Part shown: positions 17,128 to 26,849 of the stretch, piece after piece
Position numbering within the stretch: the stretch's first letter is position 1
How the letters are laid out: each line of letters opens with the position of its first letter
Source of the DNA: Draconibacterium sp.
GTDB taxonomy: Bacteria > Bacteroidota > Bacteroidia > Bacteroidales > Prolixibacteraceae
Reading direction: 5' to 3'
Length of the DNA stretch: 64,000 nucleotides
Assembly: GCA_016705335.1 (NCBI GenBank)
Contig: JADIYN010000006.1
Span: 62,001-126,000, forward strand
Program-made: the position numbers and the translations under genes
The notes under the pieces: generated by a model
Seen by the model: the letters and a program-made list of their open reading frames with translations, nothing else
Told to the model about the DNA's origin: nothing
Databases searched by the model: none

Positions 17128-19531
17128 ATGAAGAAAAATTACCTCCTTTTATGTTTATCAATCTTTTTGTCCGTTTTTTCTGAAGCTCAAAAAGTTACCA
17201 TTAGTGGATACGTTTCGGATGCAGCAACCGGCGAGAAACTGATTAATGCCAACATTTTTTAAACTGAAAACCTGAGTGGTACAATCAGTAACGAATACGG
17301 TTTTTACAGTGTAACTCTTCCGGCAGGAAAAAAACAAATCCAGTATTCATTTGTGGGTTACGAAAAACAAAATATCGAAATCGACCTTCACAAAGACACT
17401 GTAATAAATGTTGCATTAAAACTGATGGGCGAAATCGATGAAATTACTGTACTGGGTAACCGCTCAAAAATTGAAAGTTCGCAAATGAGCATGGTTGAAA
17501 TACCGGGTTCGAAATTGCAAAAACTACCTATTTTGCTGGGCGAACCTGATGTTTTGAAAGTAATACAATTGTTACCGGGTGTGCAATCGGGAACAGAAGG
17601 CACAAGCGGGATTTACGTTCGTGGTGGTGGTCCCGACCAAAACCTGTTTCTGCTTGATGGTGTACCGGTTTACAACGCCAGTCACTTGTTTGGTTTCTTT
17701 TCGGTATTCAACCCTTCGGCGGTAAAACTGTGAAATTGTATAAAGGTGGTTTTCCTGCGCGTCTTCATCGGTTATCGACATTCGAATGAAGGAGGGGAAC
17801 GACAAAGAAGTAAAGGGTGAGTTATCAATCGGTTTGATTTCATCTCGCTTTTCGTTGGAAGGACCGATTGTAAAAGACAAAACTTCTTTTATTATTTCGG
17901 GAAGAAGAACTTATTTGGATATACTGGCTCAACCGTTTATAAAAATTGCCAATAAAAACGATGAATACGGTAACACAACTGCCGGGTATTATTTTTATGA
18001 TCTGAACGCAAAAGTAAATCACAAATTTTCGGAGAAAAGCAGGTTGTATTTTTCATCGTACATGGGGCGCGACAAGGCGTACAGCAAGGATGACAATTAT
18101 TATGTAACCGATCATATTCGATACGATAATAAGGATGAAATGGGGATTGGATGGGGAAACATTACCTCGGCTCTGCGCTGGAATTATGTGTTTGGTCCAA
18201 AACTATTCAGCAATACTACGCTTACTTTCAGCAACTACAATTTCGATGTAAAAGAGGAGTACAGAACCACAAACACAAAAACGGGCAAATATTCTGAAGA
18301 TTATTTCAAATATATTTCGGGAATAAAAGATTATACTGCCAAAATCGATTTCGATTACTATCCGGGTGGTGGTCATGAAGTTAAATTTGGTGCATCAAAC
18401 ATTTGGCACCAGTTCAAGCCCGGCGTCAATCACGAAAAAAATGGTTCTGCTTTTGATGTCGAATCCGCACCACAAGACACAATTTATGGCAATGCCGATA
18501 TTTCGGGCATGGAATTTTCAGCTTTTATTGAAGATAATTTTGATATTTCGCCGCGGTTAAAATTAAATTACGGATTGCATTTTCGATGTTCAATGTTCAA
18601 CAAACCAATTACCTGTCACTTCAACCACGTGCATCGATGAGTTTTTTGGCCGCTAAAAACCTGTCGTTCAAACTTTCGTATGCAAAAATGAGCCAGTATA
18701 TTCATTTGCTCAGTTCATCAACAATAAGTTTACCAACCGATTTGTGGTTGCCTGTTACCGAAAAAGTGAAACCGCAGGATTCGCACCAGATTGCTATCGG
18801 CATGTTTACCACACTGGGCAAAAAGTTTGATTTTTCGGTTGAAGGATTTTACAAAACCATGGACAACCTGATTGAATACAAAGAAGGATCTTCGTTTTCA
18901 GGAATAAGTTCAGGCTGGGAATCGAAAATTGAAACAGGAAAAGGCTGGGCTTATGGCGCTGAGTTTCTGTTGGAAAAGAACGTGGGAAAAACTACCGGTT
19001 GGATTGGCTACACTTTCCTGGGCCGACCGACAATTCGAAAACCTCAACTTCGGCAAAACCTTTCCCGCGCGTTACGACCGTCGCCACGATATTAGCGTAG
19101 CATTAACACATGAGTTCAACGAACGGGTTGACTTGGGCGTTACCTGGGTTTATGGAACGGGTAACGCAACTACTTTGGGAACACAGCAATATCCTGGGTT
19201 TCTACCGATTACAGGTAGTGGTTACTACGGTGGTGGATATGAGAGCGATATTACTTATTATGGCGGACGTAACCAATACAGGATGCCATCATATCACAGG
19301 CTCGATATCGGGGTAAATTTCCACAAACAGAAAAAACGTGGAATCCGCACATGGTCTCTCGGTATTTATAATGTTTACAGCCGTCAAAATCCATTTTATT
19401 TGTACTGGGGATATGATACGGAAAGTGGGTATAATCAGCAGGGCCAGTATTACGAACAATCAAAACCCGCACTCAAACAATTGAGCCTTTTCCCTTTGAT
19501 CCCTTCGATTAGTTACACCTTCAAATTTTAA
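17128..19531 (+). pseudogene. TonB-dependent outer-membrane receptor, carboxypeptidase-regulatory-like type (nonsense codon and several frame breaks)
   Basis: Signal peptide MKKNYLLLCLSIFLSVFSEAQ, then a carboxypeptidase-like domain (ISGYVSDAATGEKLINANIF), a plug (LLGEPDVLKVIQLLPGVQSG, IYVRGGGPDQNLFLLDG) and a barrel ending SISYTFKF. Lesions: an in-frame TAA at 17260-17262; a missing A near 17730; a missing T near 17762 together with apparent loss of the usual Y/F-GGR tetrapeptide between GGFPAR and LSSVIDIRM; a missing T near 18585; an indel near 19015. Five disruptions in 2.4 kb is well above the window average, so real decay is possible alongside sequencing error. A DUF4249 lipoprotein gene starts 4 bp after the stop, the usual partner order. 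Ligand unknown. Confidence 0.8.
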
Positions 19532-19535
19532 ACTT

Positions 19536-20669
19536 ATGAAACAACTTGTAAATATTTTTATAGGAATTCTAATAATTAGTTTATTCATTTCATGTGAAAA
19601 AACCATTGATTTTGATGGTGTTAACATGGAACCAAAAATAGTTGTTAATGGAAATCTGAAGGCAGGTAACCCAATCAGAGCACTTTTGTACAAAAGCAGG
19701 AGTTTATTATCGGATGAAGAATTTTATAATTCGTTACCCAATGCTGAAGTAAAATTGTATGAAAACGATATTTATGTTGAAACACTTGAATATGCCGGGC
19801 GTGTCGATACTTTCCGCAAACAATTGCCTTATGATGTTGTAAAAGAATACATTTTTACCAATGGAAATTATTCTGCAAAAACCATTGCAGAAGTTGGGAA
19901 AACCTACCGGCTTGAAATTTCGTGTGATGGTTTTGATCCCGTTACCTGCGAAACCACAATTCCGGCTCCTGTTGAAATTACAAAAGTTGACACAATTACA
20001 GAAGTTGTTGATTACGGGAACGGGCAGGTAAAAAATTTATGGATTTATATATATTTTCATGATCCGTCCGGGACTCAAAATCATTATATGCTGCAATCGG
20101 AAAAAACTATAGGAAGGGTTTTAAATTATTATGACCAGTTTTCCGGTGAAACTTTTGTTCCGTCAGATACGATTCTTGTCCGTCAGGAAGGTTACACCGG
20201 CATTCAATTAGCCGATCCGGTTTTCAATAATAACAATAATGCCGATGATGTTGTTATGGGTTCTCCTGAAAATCGGTTTGCAATTTTTAATGATTCGCAA
20301 ATTGACGGAAAAGACTATAAATTAGGTCTTATCTATTACGATTCATATTATGGTGGAGGAGGATATAGCCCATATCCGGGAGAAGACAAAAACCCCATTG
20401 ATGAAACTGAATACGGGAACTTTAGCACATTGAAAATTCAACTTGTTTCAATAACAAAACAATATTACGATTATTTGAATTCAGCAAACTACCATTTCTG
20501 GTTTTCCGATGATCCGTTCTCCGAACCAGTTCCTGTTGCATCAAATGTTATTGGTGGAATGGGAAGCTGGGGAGCTTCAAGTTCAAGTGAAATAAAACTT
20601 GTAAATGGCACATATCCCATGCCCGGGAAAATTTATATCAACGAATATGAATATTATTATCCGCGTTAA
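19536..20669 (+). CDS. DUF4249 family lipoprotein
   Basis: A 377-residue lipoprotein precursor with lipobox LFISCEKTIDFDG (Cys20). The N-terminal part (PKIVVNGNLKAGNP, NAEVKLYENDIYVETL, GNYSAKTIAEVGKTYRLEIS) is the typical DUF4249 start, and the C-terminus is rich in Tyr and Gly. DUF4249 proteins usually follow carboxypeptidase-regulatory-like TonB receptors and are thought to be surface partners. Here the gene starts 4 bp after the receptor's stop. Its frame is intact, in contrast with the receptor. A terminator follows at 20719-20751. Confidence 0.88.
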   Translation: MKQLVNIFIGILIISLFISCEKTIDFDGVNMEPKIVVNGNLKAGNPIRALLYKSRSLLSDEEFYNSLPNAEVKLYENDIYVETLEYAGRVDTFRKQLPYDVVKEYIFTNGNYSAKTIAEVGKTYRLEISCDGFDPVTCETTIPAPVEITKVDTITEVVDYGNGQVKNLWIYIYFHDPSGTQNHYMLQSEKTIGRVLNYYDQFSGETFVPSDTILVRQEGYTGIQLADPVFNNNNNADDVVMGSPENRFAIFNDSQIDGKDYKLGLIYYDSYYGGGGYSPYPGEDKNPIDETEYGNFSTLKIQLVSITKQYYDYLNSANYHFWFSDDPFSEPVPVASNVIGGMGSWGASSSSEIKLVNGTYPMPGKIYINEYEYYYPR

Positions 20670-20718
20670 TAGTTGTTGAAAATAATTTCAAAATCTACCG
20701 TGAAAAAGGAATTCAAAT

Positions 20719-20751
20719 AAAAAGCGATAAGGTTTTAGCTTGTCGCTTTTT
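20719..20751. terminator. bidirectional intrinsic terminator
   Basis: Arms 20719-20731 and 20739-20751 (AAAAAGCGATAAG with its near complement, one wobble pair) are bounded by A and T runs. It lies between convergent genes ending at 20669 (+) and 20771 (-) and suits both. Confidence 0.8.
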
Positions 20752-20770
20752 ACAACAAACTATTGAAATT

Positions 20771-20959
20771 TTACTTCCCTTTTTTTACCGTCGATATTTT
20801 TAACGGATAATAAAGCGGGCAAAAACTGAACAATCCTGTTGCCAGCGGAATCAGTCCAATAAGCCCAAACCAGCTATCAAATACAACTCCTAGAATGGCA
20901 ATTAACAACCCAAGGATAATCCTTAACAAACGATCTACTGATCCAACATTATGATTCAT
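20771..20959 (-). CDS. DUF2892 (YgaP transmembrane domain-like) small membrane protein
   Basis: A 62-residue protein with the DUF2892 pattern: MNHNVGSVDRLLRIILG, then two transmembrane helices (about 12-30 and 32-48) ending in GLFSFCPLYYPL and a basic tail. Similar domains are found alone or fused to rhodanese in YgaP; the stand-alone form has no known activity. It is a single-gene unit with a terminator downstream. The Cys in the FCPLY motif is conserved in the family. Confidence 0.85.
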   Translation of the reverse strand: MNHNVGSVDRLLRIILGLLIAILGVVFDSWFGLIGLIPLATGLFSFCPLYYPLKISTVKKGK

Positions 20960-21018
20960 GATATTTCTGTTTTTAAAAATTATTTTTTGAAGTTAAACAA
21001 AAAAATATACAATAAGTT

Positions 21019-21439
21019 TTAAAACTCACTTTCAAGCAAGTTACAAGCTGTTTTTAAAACCCGGGGCATTTGGTTCTGAACACACCTGCTTACTTGCCGC
21101 TGCCGATCCTTCGGGTGTTGAAATATCGAACCCGATCAGATTTTTGCAAATCAAAGTTCCATGTGCTTTTTTAAATTCAGCATTGAATTTCCGTATCAAT
21201 AGTTTTGTTTTTGCCTTATCATCGGGATTTGAAGTTGAGTGTCCATACTTCATCCCAATAACCATGTAAGAGCCTGTAACAGCACCGCATGTTTCGGCAC
21301 AAGCCATTCCGCCTCCAAAACCGCTGGCAATTTTAAGTGCAGTTTTTTCATCAATTCCAAGGTCATCAGCAAAAAGACTAAAAACCGTTTGGGCGCAGTT
21401 GAATTTGGAGAATTGGTTTTCAACAAGGTCTGCTTTCAT
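21019..21439 (-). CDS. C_GCAxxG_C_C family redox protein (C-terminus frameshifted near 21051-21055)
   Basis: The defining cysteine pattern is present: FNCAQTV at about 14-20, then GFGGGMACAETCGAVTG at about 41-57, followed by further Cys residues (ICKNLIG, KQVCSEP). The family is thought to bind a metal or carry redox cysteines; function unproven. The uninterrupted frame ends at 21041 in GFKNSL, but removing one base from the five-T run 21051-21055 gives GFKTACNLLESEF and a stop at 21019, the usual family ending. About 139 residues restored. Single-gene unit. Confidence 0.8.
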
Positions 21440-21476
21440 TTTTTTCTTTTAAAATTAATCGAATTTCGTAGAATAA

Positions 21477-21510
21477 AAAACCCGGTTCGTTAGTTGATGA
21501 ACCGGGTTTT
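21477..21510 (-). terminator. intrinsic terminator downstream of pgk
   Basis: A perfect 12-bp stem (AAAACCCGGTTC at 21477-21488, GAACCGGGTTTT at 21499-21510) with a 10-nt loop. The minus-strand RNA continues in U's. It is 63 bp past the pgk stop. Confidence 0.85.
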
Positions 21511-21540
21511 ATTATTGGAATATCTAATTCTTTTCTTCAG

Positions 21541-21572
21541 GTCTCCTCTTAGGAGAGATTTAGAGGGGCTTC
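21541..21572 (+). repeat. copy B of the dispersed G/C-hairpin element (after pgk)
   Basis: Reads GTCTCCTCTTAGGAGAGATT, then TAGAGGGGCTTC. The TCTCCT/AGGAGA hairpin is at 21542-21556, and the tail TTAGAGGGGCTT is identical to that of the copy at 25886-25918. It abuts the pgk stop codon at 21573. Confidence 0.65.
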
Positions 21573-22765
21573 CTATTCTCCCCTAACCGCAGCAACACCC
21601 GGCAAAACCCTTCCTTCAAGGTATTCCAGTAAAGCGCCACCGGCAGTTGAAATGTATGAAACACCCGGTGCAAAACCAAACTGATTTACTGCAGCAACCG
21701 AGTCGCCACCACCAACAAGTGAAAAAGCACCTTTTTCTGTAGCAGTTACAATGGCTTGTCCAACGGCTTTTGTTCCGACGGCAAATTTTTCCATTTCGAA
21801 AACGCCGACAGGACCGTTCCAAAGTATAGTTCCTGAGTTTTCGATTACTTTTTTCATGCTGGCAATACTTTCAGGACCGGCATCCAAACCCATCCAACCT
21901 TCAGGTATTTGGTTCGACGGAAGTATTTTAGTGTTTGCATCTTCGCTAAAAGCATCGGCAGCTACCACGTCAGAAGCAATTATCAGGTTTACTCCTTTTC
22001 TTTTGCAATCCTTTCAATGTTTTTTGCTGTTTCAAGGAAATCGTCCTCACAAATAGAGTTGCCTACCTTGCCTCCGTTGGCTTTTATAAAAGTGTAGGTC
22101 ATACCACCACCCAAAATCAGGTTGTCAACTTTACTCAACAGATTTTCGATGATTGTTATTTTTGTTGAAACTTTAGCTCCCCCCATAATTGCAGTTAACG
22201 GACGTTGTGGGTTTTTTACAACTTTGTCGAGGCTTTCCACTTCACTTTCAATCAGATACCCAAACATTTTATCGTTGGGGAAGAATTTGGCTATAACCGC
22301 AGTTGAAGCGTGTGCTCGGTGTGCGGTTCCGAAAGCATCGTTTACCCAACAGTCGCCGTTTGCTGCCAATTGTTCGGCAAATCCTTCGTCACCCTTTTCT
22401 TCTCCTTTGTAAAAGCGAAGGTTTTCGAGCATTAAAACTTCACCCGGTTTCAAAGCTTTCGCCATGGCCTGCACTTCAGCACCTATACAATCGGGAGCAA
22501 GTTTAACTTCAACACCAAGTAAGTCGCTTAAATGACCAACAAGGTGGCGCATCGAATATTTATCGGTTGGCCCGTCTTTTGGTCTTCCAAAATGAGACAT
22601 GATTATTGGAGAACCACCATCTTTCATGATTTTTTTGATGGTTGGAACTGCCGCCGTCATGCGGGTGTCATCAGTAATCTCAAAATTTTCGTTCAACGGA
22701 ACATTGAAATCTACGCGGATCAATGCTTTTTTTCCTTCAAAATTGTAAGTGCTAATCGTTTGCAT
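21573..22765 (-). CDS. pgk: phosphoglycerate kinase (frameshift near 21995)
   Basis: Pgk makes ATP from 1,3-bisphosphoglycerate and ADP in glycolysis. The N-domain has ALIRVDFNVPLNE and SHFGRPKDGPTDKYSMRH for phosphoglycerate binding, plus LMLENLRFYKGEEKGDEGFA. The nucleotide domain has GGGMTYTFIKANGG, WNGPVGVFEMEKF and GGGDSVAAV. The frame breaks after RIAKEKE: one base missing from the four-T run 21995-21998 (plus strand) restores KGVNLIIASDVVAADAF. Restored length is about 397 residues, normal. A promoter box is at 22799; a terminator follows. As pgk is normally indispensable, the break is probably an error. Confidence 0.92.
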
Positions 22766-22798
22766 GTTATTGTTTTTTTAGAATTTCAGAAAATCAAC

Positions 22799-22806
22799 CA
22801 AAGATA
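22799..22806 (-). promoter_or_regulatory. Bacteroidota -7 promoter box for pgk
   Basis: The minus strand reads TATCTTTG, matching TAnnTTTG, 34 bp before the pgk start. A TTTC at about 22826-22823 is a weak -33 candidate. Confidence 0.5.
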
Positions 22807-22907
22807 AAAAATAAAATCCGTAGAAAACGGGTGTTAAAATCAGGCGAAAATAATTTAATGTTGGGGTAAACTTGGAATTTCAACTTATAAAAAACTATTT
22901 TTGAGCC

Positions 22908-24028
22908 ATGTTTTTAAAGATGTAGTTGGACAGGAAGCGTTGAAAAAACGGTTGATTCAATCAGTTCAGAGCGAACGAATTAGCCATGATCAACTTTTTT
23001 CGGGGCCCGAGGGTACCGGGAAGTTGGCTTTGGCAATTGCTTATGCCCAGTACATTTCTTGCAGGAACCGCAATGAAACGGATTCATGTGGAGTTTGCCC
23101 GTCGTGTCACAAATACAACAAACTGGCGCACCCCGATTTACATTTTGTTTTTCCGATTTTTAATCCAAAAGGTCAGAAACCGATAAGCGATGATTTTATT
23201 GGCCAGTGGCGCGAAATGGTATTAAAAGATCCCTATTTCGATTTGGGAAGCTGGCTGACTTTTATTGAGGCTGAAAATGCACAGGGAATGATTTACGAAA
23301 GAGAAAGCGATTCGATTTATAAAAAGCTGAACCTTAAATCATTTGAGTCTGAATTCAAAGTAATGATAATCTGGTTGCCAGAGAAAATGCACACGGCCTG
23401 TTCAAATAAATTGCTAAAATTGATTGAAGAACCACCCAATAAAACACTTTTCATTTTAATTACCGAAGACGAGGAAGACGTAATAAGTACCATCCGGTCG
23501 CGTGCACAACTGATTAAGTTCCCGTTTATTGACAAAGATTCGATAAAGGATGCGTTGCTGAAGTTTGATGATATTGACAGGGAATTGATTCCTGATGCTG
23601 TTCATTTGGCCAATGGGAATTATATTAAAGCCAAAACTTATCTAAATCCAGGCGATGATGAACAGTTTTACTTTCAAAAGTTTCAGGAAATGATGCGCCA
23701 GGCATACAAACGTGAGGTTTTGGAGCAAATTCAGTGGGCCGAAGAAATGGCTAAAATAGGCCGCGACAGGCAAAAAGCATTTTTCGCCTTTGCACTTCGC
23801 ATGATTCGCGAATATTTTGTTTTGAACATGAAACAAAGTAGTTTGGTATATCTCAACCAAAAGGAAAAGGCCTGGGGGAAACAATTTGCACCATTCATCA
23901 ACGAACGGAATATAGTTCCTTTTTTTAACGAATTTGAAAAAGGCATCACACATATTTCATGGAACGGAAATCCCCGGATTATATTTCTGGATACTGCACT
24001 TCGAATGGTTCGGCTGATAAAAAGGTAG
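22908..24028 (+). CDS. holB: DNA polymerase III subunit delta' (HolB-like); start probably frameshifted
   Basis: The clamp-loader subunit delta' opens the beta clamp together with delta and gamma/tau. Evidence: FKDVVGQEALKKRLIQSVQ, RISHDQLFSGPEGTGKLALAIAYAQY (a P-loop-like region), and a four-Cys zinc module (SCRNRNETDSCGVCPSCHKY). The intact frame can only start at a TTG at 22901. The ATG at 22908 is followed by five T's; one more T would give MFFKDVVGQEALKK, matching relatives, so a homopolymer error at 22911-22915 is likely. About 374 residues. Divergent from pgk. Confidence 0.85.
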
Positions 24029-24285
24029 GCAGGAGACTGAAATAAGAAATGCAATGTTATCAGGGTTTTCATCGTTATTTTTGTTGTAAGGTTTTTAACC
24101 AATAACAATCTGGCTGCAATTACAACCTTCTTTAACTTCGGTTCGCCCGGTTTTGTCTTTCTTAGATTCCCTCTAAAAAAGGACTAAAGAAATATCAAAT
24201 TGGTATTATTATTTACTTTTGTAAATATGATGTAATTTTATTCCGAACTATTTGGAATTTAGAATCATGATTTCAACTATTCATT
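24029..24285 (+). promoter_or_regulatory. intergenic region with -7 promoter box at 24214-24221 (ricT-gldH)
   Basis: TACTTTTG at 24214-24221 is an exact TAnnTTTG match, 64 bp before the ricT start. The -33 region (about 24190-24195, ATATCA) is not a good match. The remaining 180 bp hold nothing I can identify. Confidence 0.45.
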
Positions 24286-25422
24286 ATGCAGGAACAAGAA
24301 ATTGATACGATAGAAAGGGGATATTGTATAACCAAAACGGGGTGTTGTGCAAAACTTAATGTAACAGACTGGTTGTCTGATATTAAACTCCCAATCGAGC
24401 TGGACAATATTGTAGAGGTCAGGTTTAAAAATACCCGGAAAGATTATTACCAAAATATAAATAACCTGAACTTACAGGTGGGCGATTTGGTTGCAGTTGA
24501 AAGCAGCCCGGGACATGACATCGGCATAATATCATTAATGGGGCCGCTTGTTGAGTATCAAATGAAAAAACACAAACCCACACTTTACAACGGTGAGTTC
24601 AGAAAAATTTACCGTCTTGCCAAACCCACTGACATTGAAAAATGGAAAGAAGCAATTTCGCTTGAACATGAAACGATGATTCGTTCGAGGCAAATAACCG
24701 CTGATTTGAGGCTGAATATGAAAATCGGTGACGTTGAATACCAGGGCGACAGAACAAAAGCCATTTTCTATTACATTGCCGATGACCGGGTCGATTTCAG
24801 ACAGTTGATAAAAGTGCTTGCCGAAAATTTTCACATCAGGGTGGAAATGAAACAAATTGGCGCCCGCCAGGAAGCTGGAAGAATTGGTGGAATTGGACCT
24901 TGTGGAAGAGAAATTTGTTGTTCCACCTGGTTAAACAGTTTTATTTCAGTTTCAACCAATGCAGCCCGTTACCAGGATATTTCTCTCAACCCGCAGAAAC
25001 TTGCCGGACAGTGCGGAAAACTAAAATGTTGCCTCAATTATGAATTGGCTACATATATGGATGCACAAAAGGATTTTCCACCTACAAACTATCCGCTAGA
25101 AACCGAAACAGGCACCTATTATTATTTGAAAGCCGACATTTTAACCGGCACATATTTATATATGCAACAGGGAAATACGCCATCAAATCAAATTACTGTT
25201 CCGGTGAAAAGAGTTGTAGAAATTCAGCAGCTAAACAAAAAAGGCAAAAAACCTGAAAGACTATTATTAACCGACAACAGAGTTGTTGAAAAGGAATTGG
25301 ACACCTTTCACAATGTAGTTGAGCAGGAAGCATTAACACGTTTTGATAAACCCAAACAGGGAAACCGAAAGAAGAAACGTAGTTTTAACCGTAACCCGCA
25401 CAGAAAACCAAATGTAAAATGA
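24286..25422 (+). CDS. ricT: PSP1-domain regulatory iron-sulfur subunit RicT
   Basis: A 378-residue member of the YaaT/RicT family. The PSP1 core carries the conserved cysteines: GGIGPCGREICCSTW (Cys206, 211, 212) and LAGQCGKLKCCLNYE (Cys243, 248, 249). In Bacillus, RicT with RicA and RicF forms an Fe-S complex that affects RNase Y-dependent mRNA processing; whether this holds in Bacteroidota is unknown. The basic, low-complexity tail (KPKQGNRKKKRSFNRNPHRKP) may bind nucleic acid. It overlaps gldH by 4 bp and follows holB, a gene order I associate with this phylum. Confidence 0.88.
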   Translation: MQEQEIDTIERGYCITKTGCCAKLNVTDWLSDIKLPIELDNIVEVRFKNTRKDYYQNINNLNLQVGDLVAVESSPGHDIGIISLMGPLVEYQMKKHKPTLYNGEFRKIYRLAKPTDIEKWKEAISLEHETMIRSRQITADLRLNMKIGDVEYQGDRTKAIFYYIADDRVDFRQLIKVLAENFHIRVEMKQIGARQEAGRIGGIGPCGREICCSTWLNSFISVSTNAARYQDISLNPQKLAGQCGKLKCCLNYELATYMDAQKDFPPTNYPLETETGTYYYLKADILTGTYLYMQQGNTPSNQITVPVKRVVEIQQLNKKGKKPERLLLTDNRVVEKELDTFHNVVEQEALTRFDKPKQGNRKKKRSFNRNPHRKPNVK

Positions 25423-25886
25423 AGAATTTTGCAATCCAGTTTCTGACAGCTTTTGTTTTACTGATTTCGATATTTGCCTGCAACCACAGCAGTTTTTTCG
25501 GAGAATACAAAACAATTCCGCGTGCAATGTGGCACCGCGATTCAACAGTCACTTTTCAAATTCCGGTTACCGACACGTTGCAAAAACACAATTTATATAT
25601 TGGTGTCAGAAACGATATCGAATACAAATACAGTAATTTGTGGCTTTTTATCAACGTTATTCAACCCGGCGACTCAACTGCCGTAACTGATACTTTGGAA
25701 GTTACACTTGCTGATCCCGCCGGCAAGTGGCTGGGGCATGGTTTTGGTGGCGTTAAAACCAGCGAAACCCTGTTCCGGAAAAATGTTTTTTTCCCCGTTT
25801 CAGGCAACTACGAAATTCAGATAAAGCAGGGAATGCGGGGCACACAACTTGAAGGTATTACCGAAGTTGGATTCAGAATGGAGTAA
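25419..25886 (+). CDS. gldH: gliding motility lipoprotein GldH
   Basis: A 155-residue lipoprotein precursor with lipobox SIFACNHSS (Cys21). The body matches GldH: WHRDSTVTFQIPVTDT, NLYIGVRNDIEYKYSNLWLF, DTLEVTLADPAGKWLGHGFGG, and the C-terminal GNYEIQIKQGMRGTQLEGI. In Flavobacterium johnsoniae GldH is needed for gliding. Translation is coupled to ricT: the start overlaps the ricT stop by 4 bp (ATGA). A hairpin element of the dispersed family follows directly after the stop. Together with sprE and porX this points to a type IX secretion or gliding system. Confidence 0.88.
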   Translation: MKNFAIQFLTAFVLLISIFACNHSSFFGEYKTIPRAMWHRDSTVTFQIPVTDTLQKHNLYIGVRNDIEYKYSNLWLFINVIQPGDSTAVTDTLEVTLADPAGKWLGHGFGGVKTSETLFRKNVFFPVSGNYEIQIKQGMRGTQLEGITEVGFRME

Positions 25887-25918
25887 AGCCCCTCTAACTC
25901 CCCCGGAGGGGGAGAGTC
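25886..25918 (-). repeat. copy C of the dispersed G/C-hairpin element (after gldH)
   Basis: On the minus strand: GACTCTCCCCCTCCGGGGGA, then GTTAGAGGGGCTT. The CTCCCCC/GGGGGAG hairpin is at 25899-25913 and the tail is the same as in copy B. It starts at the last base of the gldH stop codon, again a gene 3' end. Confidence 0.65.
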
Positions 25919-25976
25919 GAAGAAAGCAAATTCATGGCTAATTTGAACTAACAGGATAAGAAATAATTATAAAAAG

Positions 25977-26720
25977 GTGGGGAAAAATAAGTTAGCCAAG
26001 TTTGGCGAAATGGAACTTTTTGAAAATGTAATCCAGGTTCCATATAAAAAATTAATAGAGGAAGATTTCGAACTTAAAGGAAAATGGGCAATTGATTTCT
26101 TTAAAAACGAAAATCCGGTTATTCTTGAATTGGGCTGCGGAAAAGGAGAATATACAGTTGAACTTGCCGAAAAAAATCCTCATCAAAACTACATTGGTGT
26201 TGACATAAAAGGAGCAAGAATGCATGTTGGCGCGAAACAGGCGATTGAAAAAAAACTTAAAAACGTGGCTTTTCTGCGGACCAACATCGAAATCATCAAC
26301 CATTTTTTTGGCGAAGATGAAGTTACCCAAATCTGGCTTACATTTCCCGACCCGCAAATGAAGAAAACCCGAAAACGGCTGACATCAACTTCTTTTATGA
26401 ATTTGTACAAACAATTTCTGAAAAAAGAAGGTATTGTACATCTAAAAACCGACAGTAATTTTCAGTTTACATACACAAGTGCAATGGTTCATTTAAATGA
26501 GTTTGAAATTTTGGCTGAGACAAATAATTTATATGAATCGGAAATTATGAATGAAACTTTACAGATTAAAACCTTCTATGAAAAACAGTGGCTAAGCCGC
26601 GGTATAACAATTAAATACATTGCTTTTAAACTGAACGAAAATGCATTTGCAGAACCCGATATCGAAATCGAAAAAGCCGAATACCGTAGTTTTGGAAGAA
26701 GTGCAAAGGATATTCATTGA
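25977..26720 (+). CDS. trmB: tRNA (guanine-N7-)-methyltransferase TrmB
   Basis: TrmB methylates G46 in the variable loop of tRNAs with S-adenosylmethionine. The 247-residue protein has the SAM-binding motif ILELGCGKGEYTVELA at about 49-64, NYIGVDIKGARMHVGAKQA, and the substrate motif IWLTFPDPQMKKTRKRL. The start is a GTG at 25977 (MGKNKLAKFGEMELF), matching the usual N-terminus of Bacteroidota TrmB. It is separated from gldH by a hairpin element. Confidence 0.92.
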   Translation: MGKNKLAKFGEMELFENVIQVPYKKLIEEDFELKGKWAIDFFKNENPVILELGCGKGEYTVELAEKNPHQNYIGVDIKGARMHVGAKQAIEKKLKNVAFLRTNIEIINHFFGEDEVTQIWLTFPDPQMKKTRKRLTSTSFMNLYKQFLKKEGIVHLKTDSNFQFTYTSAMVHLNEFEILAETNNLYESEIMNETLQIKTFYEKQWLSRGITIKYIAFKLNENAFAEPDIEIEKAEYRSFGRSAKDIH

Positions 26721-26849
26721 GAAAATTTAAATAAGAAATAATTAATAAGGAATGTATAATGAGAAAGTGAAGAATACAAAAAACTTACTATTTTCTTATT
26801 CCATATTCGATATTTTAGATTAATTTATGCATATCAAAAAATCCATAAA

